Below, in pieces: positions 50,431 through 64,000 of a stretch of DNA of 64,000 nucleotides; within the stretch, counting starts at the first letter, position 1; every line of letters begins with the position of its first letter. The translations under genes were made by a program, and so were the position numbers. The notes under the pieces were generated by a model. The model worked only from the letters and a program-made list of their open reading frames with translations. It was not told the DNA's origin and did not search any database. The DNA lies in assembly GCF_910592395.1 (NCBI RefSeq), contig NC_088326.1, positions 6,827,001 through 6,891,000 of the forward strand. The letters are read 5' to 3'. This DNA comes from Lineus longissimus. Its lineage: Eukaryota > Nemertea > Pilidiophora > Heteronemertea > Lineidae.

Positions 50431-53400
50431 CCACCTCGGTGTTTGGAGGAGGAGCCAATCGGTGCCAGGCAGCTGCCATTGAGTTCATCGCCTCCAGGGA
50501 GCCACATCCCTGCCGACAATGACGTCAGTGGTTTGGAGGGGGAGCCAATCGGTGCCAGGCGGCCGCCATGGACGTCATCCCCGCCGGGCAGTCACGTCCC
50601 TGGCGACAGTGTCGTCAGTGGTTGGGAGGGGAGCCAATCAGTGCCAGGCAGCCGCCATTGTCGTCATCACCGCCAGGCAGCCACGTCCCTGGTGACAGTG
50701 ACCACAGTTGTTTTGCGTGAGGGGGGGGACAGGTGCTAGGTAGCCGCCATTGAGGTCATTGCCTCCAAGCAACATCACCCCTTCTGGCAGTGACGTCAGT
50801 GGTTGGGAGGGGGGAGAAAATCGGTGCCATGCAGTCGCCAATGACGTTATCGCCTCCAGGCAGCCACGCCCCTGGCGACAGTGACCACACTGGTTATGGG
50901 TGAGGGGGGGGCATGGGTGGTAGGTAGCCACCATTGAGGTCATCGCCTCCAGGCAACCGCGTCCCTGGCAACAGTGACTTCGGTGGTCGGGAGGGGGAGC
51001 CAATCGGTGCCAGGCAGCCTCAATTGACGTCATCGCCGCCAGGCAGCCACGTCCCTGGTGACAGTGACGTCGGAGGTTGGGAGGGTGGAGCCAATCGGTG
51101 CCAGGCAGCCGCAATTGACGCCATCGCCGCCAGGCAGCCACGTCCCTGCCGACAGTGACGTCAGTGGTTGCGAGGGGGAGCAAATTGGTGCCAGCCAGCC
51201 TACATTGAAGTCATCGCCGCCAGGTAGCCACGTCCCTGGCGACAGTGACGTCGGTGGTTGGGATGGGGAGCCAATCGGTGCCAGGCAGCCGCCAATGACG
51301 TCATCGCCTCCAGGCAGCCACTGCCCTGGCGACAGTAACCACAGTGGTTTTGGGTGAGGGGGGGGCATGGGTGGTAGGTAGCCACCATTGAGGTCATCGC
51401 CTCCAGGCAACCGCGTCAATGGCAACAGTGACCTCACTGGTTTTGGGGGGGGAGCCAATCGGTGCCAGGCAGCCTCAAATGACGTCATCGCCGCCAGGTA
51501 GCCACGTCCCTGGCGACAGTGACGTCGGTGGTTGGGATGGGGAGCCAATCGGTGCCAGGCAGCCGCCAATGATGTCATCGCCTCCAGGCAGCCACTGCCC
51601 TGGTGACAGTAACCACAGTGGTTTTTGGTGAGGGGGGGGGGGCATGGGTGGTAGGCAGCAGCAATTGACGTCATCGCCTCCAGGCAGCCACGTCCCTGGC
51701 GACAGTGACGTCAGTGGTTTGGAGGGGGAGCCAATCGGTGCCAGGCAGCCTCAAATGACGTCATCGCCGCCAGGTAACCACATCCCTGGCGACAGTGACG
51801 TCAGTGGTTGGGAGGCCAAGCCAATCGGTGCCCCAGACAGCCTCCATTGACGTCATCGCCGCCAGGCAGCCGCGTCCCTGGCAACAGTGACGTCGGTGGT
51901 CGGGAGGGGGAGCCAATTGGTGCCAGGCAGCCGCCATTGACGTCATCGCCTCTAGGCAGCCACGTCCCTTTCGACAGTGACGTCAGTGCTTGGGAGGTCG
52001 AGCCAATCGGTGCCCTAGGCAGCCTCCATTGACGTCATCGCCGCTAGGCAGCCACGTCCCTGGCGACAGTGACCACAGTGGTTTTGGGTGAGTGGTGCAT
52101 CGGTGCTAGGTAGCCGCCATTGAGTTCATCGCCAACCGCACCCTTGACAACAGTGACCTCTCTCGTTACGGGGGGAGGAGCCAATCGGTGCCAGGCAGCT
52201 GCAATTGACGTCATCGCCTCCAGGCAGCCACGTCCCTGGCGATAGTGACGTTAGTTGTTGGGAGGGGGAGCCAATCAGTGCCAGGCAGCCGCCATGGTCG
52301 TCATCACCGCCAGGCAGCCACGTCCCTGGTGACAGTGACCACAGTTGTTTTGCGTGAGGGGGGATAGGTGCTAGGTAGCCGCCATTGAGGTCATTGCCTC
52401 CAAGCAACCGCACCCCTTGTGACAGTGACGTCAGTGGTTGGGAGGGGGGTGACAATCGGTGCCCCAGGGAGCCTTCAATGATGTCATCGCCGCCAGGCAG
52501 CCACGTCCTTGGCGACAGTGACGTCGGTGGTTGGGAGGGGGAGCGTATCGGTGCCAGGCAGGCGGCAATGACGGCATCGCCGCCAGGCAGCCACGCCCCT
52601 GGCGACAACGACGTCAGTGGTTGTGAGGGGAGGCCATCAGTGCCAGGCAGTCGCCATGGTCGTCATCACCGCCAGGCAGCCACGTCCCTGGTGACAGTGA
52701 CCACAGTTGTTTTGCGTGAGGGGGGATAGGTGCTAGGTAGCCGCCATTGAGGTCATTGCCTCCAAGCAACCGCACGCCTTGTAACAGTGACGTCAGTGGT
52801 TGGGAGGGGGAGACAATCGGTGCTCCAGGCAGCCTCCATTGACGTCATCGCTGCCAGGCAGCCACGTCCCTGGCGATAGGGACGTCAGTGGTTGGGAGGG
52901 GAGCCAATCAGTGCCAGGCAGCCGCCATGGTCGTCATCACCGCCAGGCAGCCACGTCCCTGGTGACAGTGACCACAGTTGTTTTGCGTGAGGGGGGGATA
53001 GGTGCTAGGTAGCCGCCATTGACTTCATCGCCTCCAAGGAGCCACATCCCTGGTGACAGTGACGTCAGTGGTTTGGAAGGGGAGCCAATCGGTGCCAGGC
53101 GGCCGCCATGGACGTCATCCCCGCCGGGCAGCCACGTGTCTGGCGACAGTGACGTCAGTGGTTGGGAGGGGAGCCAATCAGTGCCAGGCAGCCGCCATTG
53201 TCGTCATCACCGCCAGGCAGCCACGTCCCTGGTGACAGTGACCACAGTTGTTTTGCGTGAGGGGGGGGACAGGTGCTAGGTAGCCGCCATTGAGGTCATT
53301 GCCTCCAAGCAACATCACCCCTTCTGGCAGTGACGTCAGTGGTTGGGAGGGGGGAGAAAATCGGTGCCATGCAGTCGCCAATGACGTTATCGCCTCCAGG

Positions 53401-56400
53401 CAGCCACGCCCCTGGCGACAGTGACCACACTGGTTATGGGTGAGGGGGGGGGGCATGGGTGGTAGGTAGCCACCATTGAGGTCATCGCCTCCAGGCAACC
53501 GCGTCCCTGGCAACAGTGACTTCGGTGGTCGGGAGGGGGAGCCAATCGGTGCCAGGCAGCCTCAATTGACGTCATCGCCGCCAGGCAGCCACGTCCCTGG
53601 TGACAGTGACGTCGGAGGTTGGGAGGGTGGAGCCAATCGGTGCCAGGCAGCCGCAATTGACGCCATCGCCGCCAGGCAGCCACGTCCCTGCCGACAGTGA
53701 CGTCAGTGGTTGCGAGGGGGAGCAAATTGGTGCCAGCCAGCCTACATTGAAGTCATCGCCGCCAGGTAGCCACGTCCCTGGCGACAGTGACGTCGGTGGT
53801 TGGGATGGGGAGCCAATCGGTGCCAGGCAGCCGCCAATGACGTCATCGCCTCCAGGCAGCCACTGCCCTGGCGACAGTAACCACAGTGGTTTTGGGTGAG
53901 GGGGGGGCATGGGTGGTAGGTAGCCATCATTGAGGTCATCGCCTCCAGGCAACCGCGTCAATGGCAACAGTGACCTCACTGGTTTTGGGGGGGGGGAGCC
54001 AATCGGTGCCAGGCAGCCTCAAATGACGTCATCGCCGCCAGGTAGCCACGTCCCTGGCGACAGTGACGTCGGTGGTTGGGATGGGGAGCCAATCGGTGCC
54101 AGGCAGCCGCCAATGATGTCATCGCCTCCAGGCAGCCACTGCCCTGGTGACAGTAACCACAGTGGTTTTTGGTGAGGGGGGGGGCATGGGTGGTAGGCAG
54201 CAGCAATTGACGTCATCGCCTCCAGGCAGCCACGTCCCTGGCGACAGTGACGTCAGTGGTTTGGAGGGGGAGCCAATCGGTGCCAGGCAGCCTCAAATGA
54301 CGTCATCGCCGCCAGGTAACCACATCCCTGGCGACAGTGACGTCAGTGGTTGGGAGGCCAAGCCAATCGGTGCCCCAGACAGCCTCCATTGACGTCATCG
54401 CCGCCAGGCAGCCGCGTCCCTGGCAACAGTGACGTCGGTGGTCGGGAGGGGGAGCCAATTGGTGCCAGGCAGCCGCCATTGACGTCATCGCCTCTAGGCA
54501 GCCACGTCCCTTTCGACAGTGACGTCAGTGCTTGGGAGGTCGAGCCAATCGGTGCCCTAGGCAGCCTCCATTGACGTCATCGCCGCTAGGCAGCCACGTC
54601 CCTGGCGACAGTGACCACAGTGGTTTTGGGTGAGTGGGGCATCGGTGCTAGGTAGCCGCCATTGAGTTCATCGCCAACCGCACCCTTGACAACAGTGACC
54701 TCTCTGGTTACGGGGGGAGGAGCCAATCGGTGCCAGGCAGCTGCAATTGACGTCATCGCCTCCAGGCAGCCACGTCCCTGGCGATAGTGACGTTAGTTGT
54801 TGGGAGGGGGAGCCAATCGGTGCCAGGCGGCCGCCATTGAGGTCATCGCCTCCAGGCAGCCACGTCCCTGACGACAGTGACCGCAGTGGATTTGGGTGAG
54901 GGGGGGGGGCATAGGTAGCCGCATTTGAGGTCATCGCCACTAGGCAACCGCGCCCTTGGAAACAGTGACCTCACTGGTTGTGGGGAGGAGGAGCCAATCG
55001 TTGCCAGGCAGCTGCAATTGTCGTCATCGCCTCCAGGCAGCCACGTCCCTGGCGACAGTGACGTCCGTGGTTTGGAGGGGAGCTAATCGGTGCCAGGCAG
55101 CCTCAAATGACGTCACCGCCGCCAGGTAACCTTGTCCCTGGCGACAATGACGTCAGTGGTTGGGAGTTCGAGCCAATCAGTGCTCAAGGCAGCCTCCATT
55201 AACGTCATCGCTGCCAGGCAGCCACGTCCCTGGCGACAGTGACGTCAGTGGTTGGGAGGGGAGCCAATCAGTGCCAGGCAGCCGCCATGGTCGTCATCAC
55301 CGCCAGGCAGCCACGTCCCTGGTGACAGTGACCACAGTTGTTTTGCGTGAGGGGGGATAGGTGCTAGGTAGCCGCCATTGAGGTCATTGCCTCCAAGCAA
55401 CCGCACCCCTTGTGACAGTGACGTCAGTGGTTGGGAGGGGGGAGACAATCGGTGCCCCAGGGAGCCTTCAATGATGTCATCGCCGCCAGGCAGCCACGTC
55501 CTTGGCGACAGTGACGTCGGTGGTTGGGAGGGGGAGCGTATCGGTGCCAGGCAGGCGGCAATGACGGCATCGCCGCCAGGCAGCCACGCCCCTGGCGACA
55601 ACGACGTCAGTGGTTGTGAGGGGAGGCCATCAGTGCCAGGCAGTCGCCATGGTCGTCATCACCGCCAGGCAGCCACGTCCCTGGTGACAGTGACCACAGT
55701 TGTTTTGCGTGAGGGGGGATAGGTGCTAGGTAGCCGCCATTGAGGTCATTGCCTCCAAGCAACCGCACGCCTTGTAACAGTGACGTCAGTGGTTGGGAGG
55801 GGGAGACAATCGGTGCCCCAGGCAGCCTCCATTGACGTCATCGCTGCCAGGCAGCCACGTCCCTGGCGATAGGGACGTCAGTGGTTGGGAGGGGAGCCAA
55901 TCAGTGCCAGGCAGCCGCCATGGTCGTCATCACCGCCAGGCAGCCACGTCCCTGGTGACAGTGACCACAGTTGTTTTGCGTGAGGGGGGGATAGGTGCTA
56001 GGTAGCCGCCATTGACTTCATCGCCTCCAAGGAGCCACATCCCTGGTGACAGTGACGTCAGTGGTTTGGAAGGGGAGCCAATCGGTGCCAGGCGGCCGCC
56101 ATGGACGTCATCCCCGCCGGGCAGCCACGTGTCTGGCGACAGTGACGTCAGTGGTTAGGAGGGGAGACCATCAGTGCCAGGCTGTCGCCATGGTCGTCAT
56201 CACCGCCAGGCAGCCACGTCCCTGGTGACAGTGACCACAGTTGTTTTGCGTGAGGGGGGGATAGGTGCTAGGTAGCCGCCATTGAGGTCATTGCCTCGAA
56301 GCAACCGCACCCCTTGTGACAGTGACGTCAGTGGTTGGGAGGGGGAGACAATCAGTGCCCCAGGCAGCCTCCATTGACGTCATCGCTGCCAGGCAGCCAC

Positions 56401-59400
56401 GTCCCTGGCGACAGTGACGTCAGTGGTTAGGAGGGGAGCCAATCAGTGCCAGGCAGCCGCCATGGTCGTCATCACCGCCAGGCAGCCACGTCCCTGGTGA
56501 CAGTGACCACAGTTGTTTTGCGTGAGGGGGGGATAGGTGCTAGGTAGCCGCCATTGACTTCATCGCCTCCAAGGAGCCACATCCCTGGTGACAGTGACGT
56601 CAGAGGTTTGGAAGGGGAGCCAATCGGTGCCAGGCGGCCGCCATGGACGTCATCCCCGCCGGGCAGCCACGTCCCTGGCGACAGTGACGTCAGTGGTTGG
56701 GAGGGGAGCCCATCAGTGCCAGGCAGTCGCCATGGTCGTCATCACCGCCAGGCAGCCACGTCCCTGGTGACAGTGACCACAGTTGTTTTGCGTGAGGGGG
56801 GGATAGGTGCTAGGTAGCTGCCATTGAGGTCATTGCCTCCAAGCAACCGCACCCCTTGTGACAGTGACGTCAGTGGTTGGGAGGGGGAGACAATCGGTGC
56901 CCCAGGCAGCCTCCATTGACGTCATCGCTGCCAGGCAGCCACGTCCCTGGCGACAGTGACGTCAGTTGTTGGGAGGGGAGCCAATCAGTGCCAGGCAGCC
57001 GCCATGGTCGTCATCACCGCCAGGCAGCCACGTCCCTGGTGACAGTGACCACAGTTGTTTTGCGTGAGGGGGGATAGGTGCTAGGTAGCCGCCATTGAGG
57101 TCATTGCCTCGAAGCAACCGCACCCCTTGTGACAGTGACGTCAGTGGTTGGGAGGGGGGAGACAATCGGTGCCCCAGGCAGCCTCAATTGACGTCATCGC
57201 CGCCAGGCAGCCACGTCCCTGGCGACAGTGACGTCAGTGGTTGGGAGGGGAGCCAATCAGTGCCAGGCATCCGCCATGGTCGTCATCACCGCCAGGCAGC
57301 CACGTCCCTGGTGACAGTGACCACAGTTGTTTTGCGTGAGGGGGGATAGGTGCTAGGTAGCCGCCATTGAGGTCATTGCCTCGAAGCAACCGCACCCCTT
57401 GTGACAGTGACGTCAGTGGTTGGGAGGGGAGACAATCAGTGCCCCAGGCAGCCTCCATTGACGTCATCGCTGCCAGGCAGCCACGTCCCTGGCGACAGTG
57501 ACGTCAGTGGTTAGGAGGGGAGCCAATCAGTGCCAGGCAGCCGCCATGGTCGTCATCACCGCCAGGCAGCCACGTCCCTGGTGACAGTGACCACAGTTGT
57601 GTTGCGTGAGGGGGGGGATAGGTGCTAGGTAGCCGCCATTGACTTCATCGCCTCCAAGGAGCCACATCCCTGGTGACAGTGACGTCAGAGGTTTGGAAGG
57701 GGAGCCAATCGGTGCCAGGCGGCCGCCATGGACGTCATCCCCGCCGGGCAGCCACGTCCCTGGCGACAGTGACGTCAGTGGTTGGGAGGGGAGCCCATCA
57801 GTGCCAGGCAGTCGCCATGGTCGTCATCACCTCCAGGCAGCCACGTCCCTGGTGACAGTGACCACAGTTGTTTTGCGTGAGGGGGGATAGGTGCTCGGTA
57901 GCCGCCATTGAGGTCATTGCCTCCAAGCAACCGCACCCCTTGTGACAGTGACTTCAGTGGTTGGGAGGGGGAGACAATCGGTGCCCCAGGCAGCCTCCAT
58001 TGACGTCATCGCTGCCAGGCAGCCACGTCCCTGGCGACAGTGACGTCAGTTGTTGGGAGGGGAGCCAATCAGTGCCAGGCAGCCGCCATGGTCGTCATCA
58101 CCGCCAGGCAGCCACGTCCCTGGTGACAGTGACCACAGTTGTTTTGCGTGAGGGGGGATAGGTGCTAGGTAGCCGCCATTGAGGTCATTGCCTCGAAGCA
58201 ACCGCACCCCTTGTGACAGTGACGTCAGTGGTTGGGAGGGGGGAGACAATCGGTGCCCCAGGCAGCCTCAATTGACGTCATCGCCGCCAGGCAGCCACGT
58301 CCCTGGCGACAGTGACGTCAGTGGTTGGGAGGGGAGCCAATCAGTGCCAGGCAGCCGCCATGGTCGTCATCACCGCCAGGCAGCCACGTCCCTGGTGACA
58401 GTGACCACAGTTGTTTTGCGTGAGGGGGGATAGGTGCTAGGTAGCCGCCATTGAGGTCATTGCCTCGAAGCAACCGCACCCCTTGTGACAGTGACGTCAG
58501 TGGTTGGGAGGGGGGAGACAATCGGTGCCCCAGGCAGCCTCAATTGACGTCATCGCCGCCAGGCAGCCACGTCCCTGGCGACAGTGACGTCAGTGGTTGG
58601 GAGGGGAGCCCATCAGTGCCAGGCAGTCGCCATGGTCGTCATCACCGCCAGGCAGCCACGTCCCTGGTGACAGTGACCACAGTTGTTTTGCGTGAGGTGG
58701 GATAGGTGCTAGGTAGCCGCCATTGAGGTCATTGCCTCCAAGCAACCGCACCCCTTGTGACATTGACGTCAGTGGTTGGGAGGGGGAGACAATCGGTGCC
58801 CCAGGCAGCCTCCATTGACGTCATCGCTGCCAGGCAGCCACGTCCCTGGCGACAGTGACGTCAGTTGTTGGGAGGGGAGCCAATCAGTGCCAGGCAGCCG
58901 CCATGGTCGTCATCACCGCCAGGCAGCCACGTCCCTGGTGACAGTGACCACAGTTGTTTTGCGTGAGGGGGGATAGGTGCTAGGTAGCCGCCATTGAGGT
59001 CATTGCCTCGAAGCAACCGCACCCCTTGTGACAGTGACGTCAGTGGTTGGGAGGGGGGAGACAATCGGTGCCCCAGGCAGCCTCAATTGACGTCATCGCC
59101 GCCAGGCAGCCACGTCCCTGGCGACAGTGACGTCAGTGGTTGGGAGGGGAGCCAATCAGTGCCAGGCAGCCGCCATGGTCGTCATCACCGCCAGGCAGCC
59201 ACGTCCCTGGTGACAGTGACCACAGTTGTTTTGCGTGAGGGGGGATAGGTGCTAGGTAGCCGCCATTGAGGTCATTGCCTCGAAGCAACCGCACCCCTTG
59301 TGACAGTGACGTCAGTGGTTGGGAGGGGGGAGACAATCGGTGCCCCAGGCAGCCTCCATTGACGTCATCGCTGCCAGGCAGCCACGTCCCTGGCGACAGT

Positions 59401-62400
59401 GACGTCAGTGGTTGGGAGGGGAGCCAATCAGTGCCAGGCAGCCGCCATGGTCGTCATCACCGCCAGGGAGCCACGTCCCTGGTGACAGTGACCACAGTTG
59501 TTTTGCGTGAGGGGGGGATAGGTGCTAGGTAGCCGCCATTGGGGTCATTGCCTCCAAGCAACCGCACCCTTTGTGACAGTGACGTCAGTGGTTGGGAGGG
59601 GGGTGACAATCGGTGCCCGAGGCAGCCTCCATTGACGTTATCGCCGCCAGGCAGCCACGTCCCTGGCGACAGTGGCGTCAGTGGTTGGGAGGGGAGCCAA
59701 TCAGTGCCAGGCAGCCGCCATGGACGTCATCACCGCCAGCCAGCCACGTCCCTGGTGACAGTGACCACAGTTGTTTTGCGTGAGGGGGGATAAGTGCTAG
59801 GTAGCCGCCAGGTGGTCATTGCCTCCAAGCAACCGCACCCCTTGTACCAGTGACGTCAGTAGTTGGGAGGTGGGAGACTATCGGTGCCCCAGGCAGCCTC
59901 CATTGACGTCATCGCCGCCAGGCAGCCACTTCCCTGGCGACAGTGACGTCAGTGTTTGGGAGGGGAGCCAATCAGTGCCAGGCAGCCGCCATGGTCGTCA
60001 TCACCGCCAGGCAGCCACTTCCCTGGTGACAGTGATCACAGTTGTTTTGCGTGAGGGGGGGATAGGTGCTAGGTAGCCGCCATTGAGGTCATTGCCTCGA
60101 AGCAACCGCACCCCTTGTGACAGTGACGTCAGTGGTTGGGAGGGGGGAGACAATCGGTGCCCCAGGCAGCCTCCATTGACGACATCGCGGCCAGGCAGCC
60201 ACGTCCCTGGCGACAGTGACGTCAGTGGTTGGGAGGGGAGCCAATCAGTGCCAGGCAGCCGCCATGGTCGTTATCACCGCCAGGGAGCCACGTCCCTGGT
60301 GACAGTGACCACAGTTGTTTTGCGTGAGGGGGGGATAGGTGCTAGGTAGCCGCCATTGAGGTCATTGCGTCCAAGCAACCGCACCCTTTGTGACGGTGAC
60401 GGCAGTGGTTGGGATGGGGAGACAATCGGTGCCATGTAGTCGCCAATGACGTTATCGCCTCCAGGCAGCCACGCCCCTGGCGACAGTGACCACACTGGTT
60501 ATGGGTGAGGGGGGGCATGGGTGGTAGGTAGCCACCATTGAGGTCATCGCCTCCAGGCAACCGCGTCCCTGGCAACAGTGACTTCGGTGGTCGGGAAGGG
60601 GAGCCAATCGGTGCCAGGCAGCCTCAATTGACGTCATCGCCGCCATGCAGCCACGTCCCTGGTGACAGTGACGTCGGAGGTTGGGAGGGTGGAGCCAATC
60701 GGTGCCAGGCAGCCGCAATTGACGCCATCGCCGCCAGGCAGCCACGTCCCTGCCGACAGTGACGTCAGTGGTTGCGAGGGGGAGCAAATTGGTGCCAGCC
60801 AGCCTACATTGACGTCATCGCCGCCAGGTAGCCACGTCCCTGGCGACAGTGACGTCGGTGGTTGAGATGGGGAGCCAATCGGTGCCAGGCAGCCGCCAAT
60901 GATGTCATCGCCTCCAGGCAGCCACTGCCCTGGTGACAGTAACCACAGTGGTTTTTGGTGAGGGGGGGCATGGGTGGTAGGCAGCCGCAATTGACGTCAT
61001 CGCCTCCAGGCAACCACGTCCCTGGCGACAGTGACGTCAGTGGTTTGGAGGGGGGAGACAATCGGTGCCCCAGGCAGCCTCCATTGACGTCATCGCTGCC
61101 AGGCAGCCACGTCCCTGGCGACAGTGACGTCAGTGGTTGGGAGGGGAGCCAATCAGTGCCAGGCAGCCGCCATGGTCGTCATCACCGCCAGGGAGCCACG
61201 TCCCTGGTGACAGTGACCACAGTTGTTTTGCGTGAGGGGGGGATAGGTGCTAGGTAGCCGCCATTGGGGTCATTGCCTCCAAGCAACCGCACCCTTTGTG
61301 ACAGTGACGTCAGTGGTTGGGAGGGGGGTGACAATCGGTGCCCCAGGCAGCCTCCATTGACGTTATCGCCGCCAGGCAGCCACGTCCCTGGCGACAGTGG
61401 CGTCAGTGGTTGGGAGGGGAGCCAATCAGTGCCAGGCAGCCGCCATGGACGTCATCACCGCCAGCCAGCCACGTCCCTGGTGACAGTGACCACAGTTGTT
61501 TTGCGTGAGGGGGGATAAGTGCTAGGTAGCCGCCAGGTGGTCATTGCCTCCAAGCAACCGCACCCCTTGTACCAGTGACGTCAGTAGTTGGGAGGTGGGA
61601 GACTATCGGTGCCCCAGGCAGCCTCCATTGACGTCATCGCCGCCAGGCAGCCACTTCCCTGGCGACAGTGACGTCAGTGTTTGGGAGGGGAGCCAATCAG
61701 TGCCAGGCAGCCGCCATTGTCGTCATCACCGCCAGGCAGCCACTTCCCTGGTGACAGTGATCACAGTTGTTTTGCGTTAGGGGGGGATAGGTGCTAGGTA
61801 GCCGCCATTGAGGTCATTGCCTCGAAGCAACCGCACCCCTTGTGACAGTGACGTCAGTGGTTGGGAGGGGGGAGACAATCGGTGCCCCAGGCAGCCTCCA
61901 TTGACGACATCGCGGCCAGGCAGCCACGTCCCTGGCGACAGTGACGTCAGTGGTTGGGAGGGGAGCCAATAAGTGCCAGGCAGCCGCCATGGTCGTTATC
62001 ACCGCCAGGGAGCCACGTCCCTGGTGACAGTGACCACAGTTGTTTTGCGTGAGGGGGGGATAGGTGCTAGGTAGCCGCCATTGAGGTCATTGCGTCCAAG
62101 CAACCGCACCCTTTGTGACGGTGACGGCAGTGGTTGGGATGGGGAGACAATCGGTGCCATGTAGTCGCCAATGACGTTATCGCCTCCAGGCAGCCACGCC
62201 CCTGGCGACAGTGACCACACTGGTTATGGGTGAGGGGGGGCATGGGTGGTAGGTAGCCACCATTGAGGTCATCGCCTCCAGGCAACCGCGTCCCTGGCAA
62301 CAGTGACTTCGGTGGTCGGGAAGGGGAGCCAATCGGTGCCAGGCAGCCTCAATTGACGTCATCGCCGCCAGGCAGCCACGTCCCTGGTGACAGTGACGTC

Positions 62401-64000
62401 GGAGGTTGGGAGGGTGGAGCCAATCGGTGCCAGGCAGCCGCAATTGACGCCATCGCCGCCAGGCAGCCACGTCCCTGCCGACAGTGACGTCAGTGGTTGC
62501 GAGGGGGAGCAAATTGGTGCCAGCCAGCCTACATTGACGTCATCGCCGCCAGGTAGCCACGTCCCTGGCGACAGTGACGTCGGTGGTTGAGATGGGGAGC
62601 CAATCGGTGCCAGGCAGCCGCCAATGATGTCATCGCCTCCAGGCAGCCACTGCCCTGGTGACAGTAACCACAGTGGTTTTTGGTGAGGGGGGGCATGGGT
62701 GGTAGGCAGCCGCAATTGACGTCATCGCCTCCAGGCAGCCACGTCCCTGGCGACAGTGACGTCAGTGGTTTGGAGGGGGAGCCAATCGGTGCCAGGCAGC
62801 CTCAAATGACGTCATCGCCGCCAGGTAGCCACGTCCCTGGCGACAGTGACGTCAGTGGTTGGGAGGTCAAGCCAATCGGTGCCCCAGACAGCCTCCATTG
62901 ACGTCATCGCCGCCAGGCAGCCGCGTCCCTGGCGACAGTGACGTCGGTGGTCGGGAGGGGGAGCCAATTGGTGCCAGGCAGCCGCCATTGACGTCATCGC
63001 CTCTAGGCAGCCACGTCCCTTTCGACAGTGACGTCAGTGCTTGGGAGGTCGAGCCAATCGGTGCCCTAGGCAGCCTCCATTGACGTCATCGCCGCTAGGC
63101 AGCCACGTCCCTGGCGACAGTGACCACAGTGGTTTTGGGTGAGTGTGGCATCGGTGCTAGGTAGCCGCCATTGAGGTCATCGCCAACCGCACCCTTGGCA
63201 ACAGTGACCTCCCTGGTTACGGGGGGAGGAGCCAATCGGTGCCAGGCAGCTGCAATTGACGTCATCGCCTCCAGGCAGCCACGTCCCTGGCGACAGTGAC
63301 GTTAGTTGTTGGGAGGGGGAGCCAATCGGCCAGGCGACCGCCATTGAGGTCATCGCCTCCAGGCAGCCACGTCCCTGGCGACAGTGACCGGAGTGGATTT
63401 GGGTGAGGGGGGGGGGCATAGGTAGCCGCATTTGAGGTCATCGCCACTAGGCAACCGCGCCCTTGGAAACAGTGACCTCACTGGTTGTGGGGAGGAGGAG
63501 CCAATCGTTGCCAGGCAGCTGCAATTGTCGTCATCGCCTCCAGGCAGCCACGTCCCTGGCGACAGTGACGTCAGTGGTTTGGAGGGGAGCTAATCGGTGC
63601 CAGGCAGCCTCAAATGACGTCATCGCCGCCAGGTAGCCACGTCCCTGGCGACAATGACGTCAGTGGTTGGGAGTTCGAGCCAATCGGTGCTCACGGCAGC
63701 CTCCATTAACGTCATCGCTGCCAGGCAGCCACGTCCCTGGCGACAGTGACGTCGGTGGTCGGGAGGGGGAGCCAATCAGTGCCAGGCAGCCGCCATTGAC
63801 GACATCGCCTCCAGGCAGCCACGCCCCTGGCGACAGTAACCACAGTGGTTTTGGGTGAGGGGGCGTGGGTGGTAGGTAGCCACCATTGAGGCCATCGCCT
63901 CCAGGCAACCGCGTCAATGGCAACAGTGACCTCACTGGTTGTGGGGGTGAGCCAATCGGTGCCAGGCAGCCGCAATTGACGTCATCGCCTCAAGGCAGCC
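50431..64000. repeat. GC-rich satellite, block 2, with higher-order duplications
   Basis: Continues to the window edge. The basic 272-bp unit and its 90-bp sub-units persist, but large segments are duplicated: about 50.53-52.27 kb matches 53.07-54.81 kb (shift about 2,542), 52.26-53.15 kb matches 55.25-56.14 kb (2,993), 56.55 kb matches 57.64 kb (1,085), and 59.34-61.04 kb matches 61.07-62.77 kb (1,725). Near-identity between these copies indicates recent amplification. Confidence 0.97.

Noticed and set aside
45056-64000. Dozens of ORFs of 60-180 codons in the satellite, e.g. encoding PPGSHVPGDSDVSGWEG
   Set aside because: They occur in all frames on both strands, repeat with the 272-bp period and have no start or splice context; they are a by-product of GC-rich repeats lacking stops.
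45056-64000. CRISPR-like array
   Set aside because: Units are contiguous tandem repeats without unique spacers, in an animal genome.
45056-64000. ER-stress elements (CCAAT-N9-CCACG)
   Set aside because: CCAAT and CCACG both recur in each unit, but the distance between them is far more than 9 bp.

Overview
The window looks like nuclear DNA of a marine invertebrate animal. Evidence: spliced exons with GT/AG borders, tRNA-primed LTR and cut-and-paste transposons, a Polinton, and frequent GGCCTA words that I associate (from memory, weakly) with sea urchin, hemichordate or amphioxus genomes. Almost everything recognisable is mobile DNA, nested several layers deep, followed by a 19-kb satellite.

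Layout. 0.15-1.35 kb: foldback element with long inverted arms. 1.97-2.27 kb: a second hairpin element. 3.1-8.75 kb: PIF/Harbinger transposon with a MADF/Myb-like gene (+) and a split transposase (-); its transposase is interrupted by a 2.7-kb element (5659-8342). 11.5-45.0 kb (-): one multi-exon gene of a widespread, transposase-like invertebrate family. Its last intron contains a whole 22.9-kb Polinton (12031-34941) and its DDE-like exon contains a 5.5-kb Ty3/gypsy element (37224-42726). 45.06-64.0 kb: a GC-rich satellite with a 272-bp period, full of perfect TGACGTCA and CCAAT words, beginning about 40 bp upstream of that gene's first ATG.

The Polinton is the centrepiece. It has AG...CT termini, about 220-bp TIRs and a perfect 6-bp target duplication (GCTGTT). 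It carries a double-jelly-roll capsid gene, two penton-like genes, an FtsK/HerA-type packaging ATPase, a chromodomain integrase, protein-primed-type DNA polymerase B, an HNH nuclease and several virion-type membrane proteins. I could not find the usual cysteine protease. Genes are packed with gaps of a few bases and many start codons sit in TTAAATGG. It is no longer intact: polymerase is split by a TTAA-flanked 4.3-kb transposon and a frameshift, the capsid gene by a 41-bp tandem duplication, and at least four other genes by frameshifts or stops.

The most unusual signal is a family of tiny double hairpins, two 4-bp stems with 3-nt loops, scattered through the Polinton only. About a dozen copies occur in both orientations, mostly inside reading frames without breaking them, and with paired base changes that keep the stems. 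A related three-copy tandem form ends the capsid gene. I know of no description of such elements in Polintons; the closest analogies are mitochondrial double-hairpin elements of fungi and in-frame palindromic elements of Rickettsia.
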